The position numbers were made by a program, and so were the translations under genes. Positions 21,172 through 22,411 of a stretch of 22,411 nucleotides of DNA are shown here, in pieces. Position 1 is the stretch's first letter. Each line of letters begins with the position of its first letter. This DNA comes from a virus. The stretch is from positions 1 through 22,411 of the IMG/VR virus record IMGVR_UViG_3300032296_001778. One strand, given 5' to 3'. The notes under the pieces were generated by a model. That model searched no databases, had not been told where the DNA came from, and worked only from the letters and a program-made list of their open reading frames with translations.

Positions 21172-21199
21172 AAAAAGTAGTTGTTTATCTATTATAGTA
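21166..21199 (+). promoter_or_regulatory. Late-type promoter L6
   Basis: TATTAGAAAAA begins at 21166 and TCTATTATAGTA is at 21188-21199, again 22 bp apart. The first block overlaps the terminase stop codon. The ATG at 21219 is 19 bases past the element. Confidence 0.75.
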
Positions 21200-21218
21200 A
21201 AAAAAGAATATAAAAATT

Positions 21219-21815
21219 ATGATTGAATTTACATTAAATGAAAAGGCCTATAAAATGGCTACAAGTTGGGAAGAACTTACATTAGATAAGTATATTAACT
21301 TAGTTAATTTACAAGGTGTTGATGCTGAAGTTAAGATTGAAGAGTTGTATTTACTTAAAATTGTTGGTGCTTTATGTGGTGTTGATTTAAGTGAGTTATA
21401 TGAACTTGATATGGATACGGTTAGAAATCTTGTAGATAAGTTAGAATTTATTTACAAACAACCTGAGTGGCCATTGAAAAGATTTATTATGTTTAATGAC
21501 CAGATGTTTGTGTTTCCACAAGAATTGAATAAGATTACAATGGGTGAGATTATATCAATTAAGACATTACAAGAGAATAAAGGACAAGGTGAGTTCTTAC
21601 CTTATCTTTTAGCGGTTATATTAAGACCAGGTAGTGAGTATGAAGTTAATGGTGAGAAGAAATATAAACAAGATAAGTTTAATGCTGATGATATAGAGTA
21701 TAGAGCTAAATTATTTTTAGATTTAACTATACCTGAAATTATGGGAAGCATCAATTTTTTTTTAACTGGGAACAATATATTACCAAGCAATACAGCGGTC
21801 TCTACAGAAAAGTAA
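21219..21815 (+). CDS. Tail assembly chaperone, zero-frame product
   Basis: The 198-residue protein opens MIEFTLNEKAYKMATSWEEL, followed by TLDKYINLVNL, the type of start seen in tail assembly chaperones that coat the tape measure protein before tail polymerisation. The rest is helical and acidic. A U_UUU_UUA slip site lies near the end (21758-21764). After it the zero frame adds only 17 codons, while the -1 frame stays open for 90, the pattern of the lambda G/GT pair. The tape measure gene is not adjacent in this window, though it may be a few genes away beyond the right edge or in circular order. Confidence 0.75.
   Translation: MIEFTLNEKAYKMATSWEELTLDKYINLVNLQGVDAEVKIEELYLLKIVGALCGVDLSELYELDMDTVRNLVDKLEFIYKQPEWPLKRFIMFNDQMFVFPQELNKITMGEIISIKTLQENKGQGEFLPYLLAVILRPGSEYEVNGEKKYKQDKFNADDIEYRAKLFLDLTIPEIMGSINFFLTGNNILPSNTAVSTEK
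21758..21764 (+). promoter_or_regulatory. -1 ribosomal frameshift site, T_TTT_TTA
   Basis: A run of nine T (21755-21763) followed by AA contains T TTT TTA aligned with zero-frame codons TTT (21759-21761) and TTA (21762-21764), the X_XXY_YYZ form also used by HIV-1 gag-pol. Slipping both tRNAs back one base continues at AAC (21764). Confidence 0.75.
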
Positions 21816-22036
21816 GCTCAGTAGAAACCCCTACGCTTGGAGGTTATGTTTTAGATAGTAGATGGGGTTGGTTAGCAATGGTTGATAGACTTAGTCAAGG
21901 TGATATAACTAAACATGACCAGATATATGAAAGGAATTATATTGAGTGTCTAAACTTATTATCATTCTGGCACGAGAGAGATAAGTTTTATGAACAACAA
22001 AATGAAATAAAAAATAGACAACATAGACATGGCTAA
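21764..22036 (+). CDS. Tail assembly chaperone, frameshift (GT-like) extension
   Basis: This is the -1 frame, open from just after a TGA near 21735 to TAA 22034-22036. It has no ATG until codon 40 (21881), so it is best read as the extension added by frameshifting, giving a fused product of about 272 residues. The extension (NWEQYITKQYSGLYRK; later GWLAMVDRLSQGDITKHDQI; NLLSFWHERDKFYEQQNEI) is helical and Trp-rich, as in T-domain extensions that bind the tail tube protein. It overlaps the next gene by 8 bases. Confidence 0.7.
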   Translation, partial: NWEQYITKQYSGLYRKVSSVETPTLGGYVLDSRWGWLAMVDRLSQGDITKHDQIYERNYIECLNLLSFWHERDKFYEQQNEIKNRQHRHG

Positions 22037-22411
22037 TAATACGGTGAGTATAAATAAAATAGTTTCAATCTTTCAAGACTTGGCTATTAGACAACAAATG
22101 ATAAATGATTTTGGTTATGGACCAGCATATAACATAGGTGCTTCTAATGAAATGAAGTTTCCTTATATTTGGATTGAGAATAATAATACTACAACACAAA
22201 GAAGTGATAATGGTTACAAAGTTAATCTATACACATTCACGGTTTATTGTATGGATAAAATCAACTTTGGGGAGGACAACTATAATGAAATTATATCAGA
22301 TACTCATTACATTTTAGACACAATGATTAGTGAAATCTCACAACATAAATACTATGTTGATATGAATTTGTCTATTGATGGTGATATAAACTTCACACCT
22401 GTTGTTGAAGC
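22029..22411 (+). CDS. Probable tail completion or terminator protein, 3' end missing
   Basis: ATG 22029 starts inside the end of the chaperone extension and the frame is open to the window edge (127 codons visible). The product (MANNTVSINKIVSIFQDLAI; FPYIWIENNNTTTQRS; GYKVNLYTFTVYCMDKINFG; YNEIISDTHYILDTMISEI) has the helix, strand, helix order and the periodic acidic helix typical of small tail terminator or neck proteins. The function is inferred and unconfirmed because the gene is cut. A GGAGGACA site is at 22271-22278 in codons Gly-Glu-Asp-Asn. Confidence 0.6.
   Translation, partial: MANNTVSINKIVSIFQDLAIRQQMINDFGYGPAYNIGASNEMKFPYIWIENNNTTTQRSDNGYKVNLYTFTVYCMDKINFGEDNYNEIISDTHYILDTMISEISQHKYYVDMNLSIDGDINFTPVVE

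Noticed and set aside
1-22411. The window as a complete circular genome
   Set aside because: Joining base 22411 to base 1 ends the last tail gene within a few codons and puts a stop just two codons before the collagen-like frame, leaving it without a start. Both genes are simply cut by the window.

Overview
This window is part of a tailed double-stranded DNA phage (or prophage-like element). It is AT-rich (about 30% GC by eye), tightly packed and mostly transcribed from the + strand. It carries a full set of siphovirus-type structural genes: tape measure, XkdF-like protease, scaffold, major capsid, tail protein, portal, connector, both terminase subunits and a tail-assembly chaperone pair. 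The host is probably a member of Bacteroidota. The reasons are A-rich start regions without Shine-Dalgarno sequences, one promoter matching the Bacteroidota housekeeping pattern (TTTG, 20 bp, TAnnTTTG), and protein types I associate with phages of that phylum. No tRNA, CRISPR array or insertion sequence was seen. Both ends cut genes, and joining the ends does not restore either gene, so this is a segment and not a complete circle.

Layout. Positions 1-4141 hold a collagen-like fibre or spike protein (5' end missing) and the tape measure protein. Positions 4146-7083 hold the capsid module (protease, scaffold, major capsid, probable tail tube), with two late-type promoters. A terminator at 7137-7166 is followed directly by a third late promoter, which drives 7221-11885: two small neck/tail-type genes, portal, connector, small membrane (holin-like) genes and a second fibre. 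A two-way terminator at 11911-11944 closes this block. Positions 11949-13642 hold two minus-strand genes, a PD-(D/E)XK nuclease-like protein and a 328-aa protein of unknown function with its own late-type promoter, plus a 42-codon plus-strand gene behind a host-type promoter. A 358-bp divergent spacer with a large hairpin looks like an origin. After it comes the early region (14001-19539), which starts with a protein carrying polymerase-palm-like motifs. It continues with about 15 small genes, including zinc-ribbon proteins, a sigma-like factor and membrane proteins. Terminase genes start at 19617. They are followed by a tail chaperone with a -1 frameshift site and a truncated tail gene.

How it fits together. 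Two promoter families divide the genome. A contiguous element (TGACTTTTTTAAC next to TTAATATATAA) precedes early genes. A two-part element (TTTTAGAAAAA, then TCTATTATAGTA starting exactly 22 bp from the first T) precedes structural, packaging and one minus-strand gene. The sigma-like protein at 16747-17268 is a natural candidate for switching to the second class, but that is inference.

The most notable observations are: a canonical U_UUU_UUA frameshift site in the tail chaperone gene; complete absence of GATC, GTAC, TGCA and ACGT; seven copies of GGAGGACA kept against normal codon choice; the two promoter families; and a minimal polymerase-like protein beside an origin-like region. I did not find a clearly new multi-gene system. 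These are the leads I would follow.
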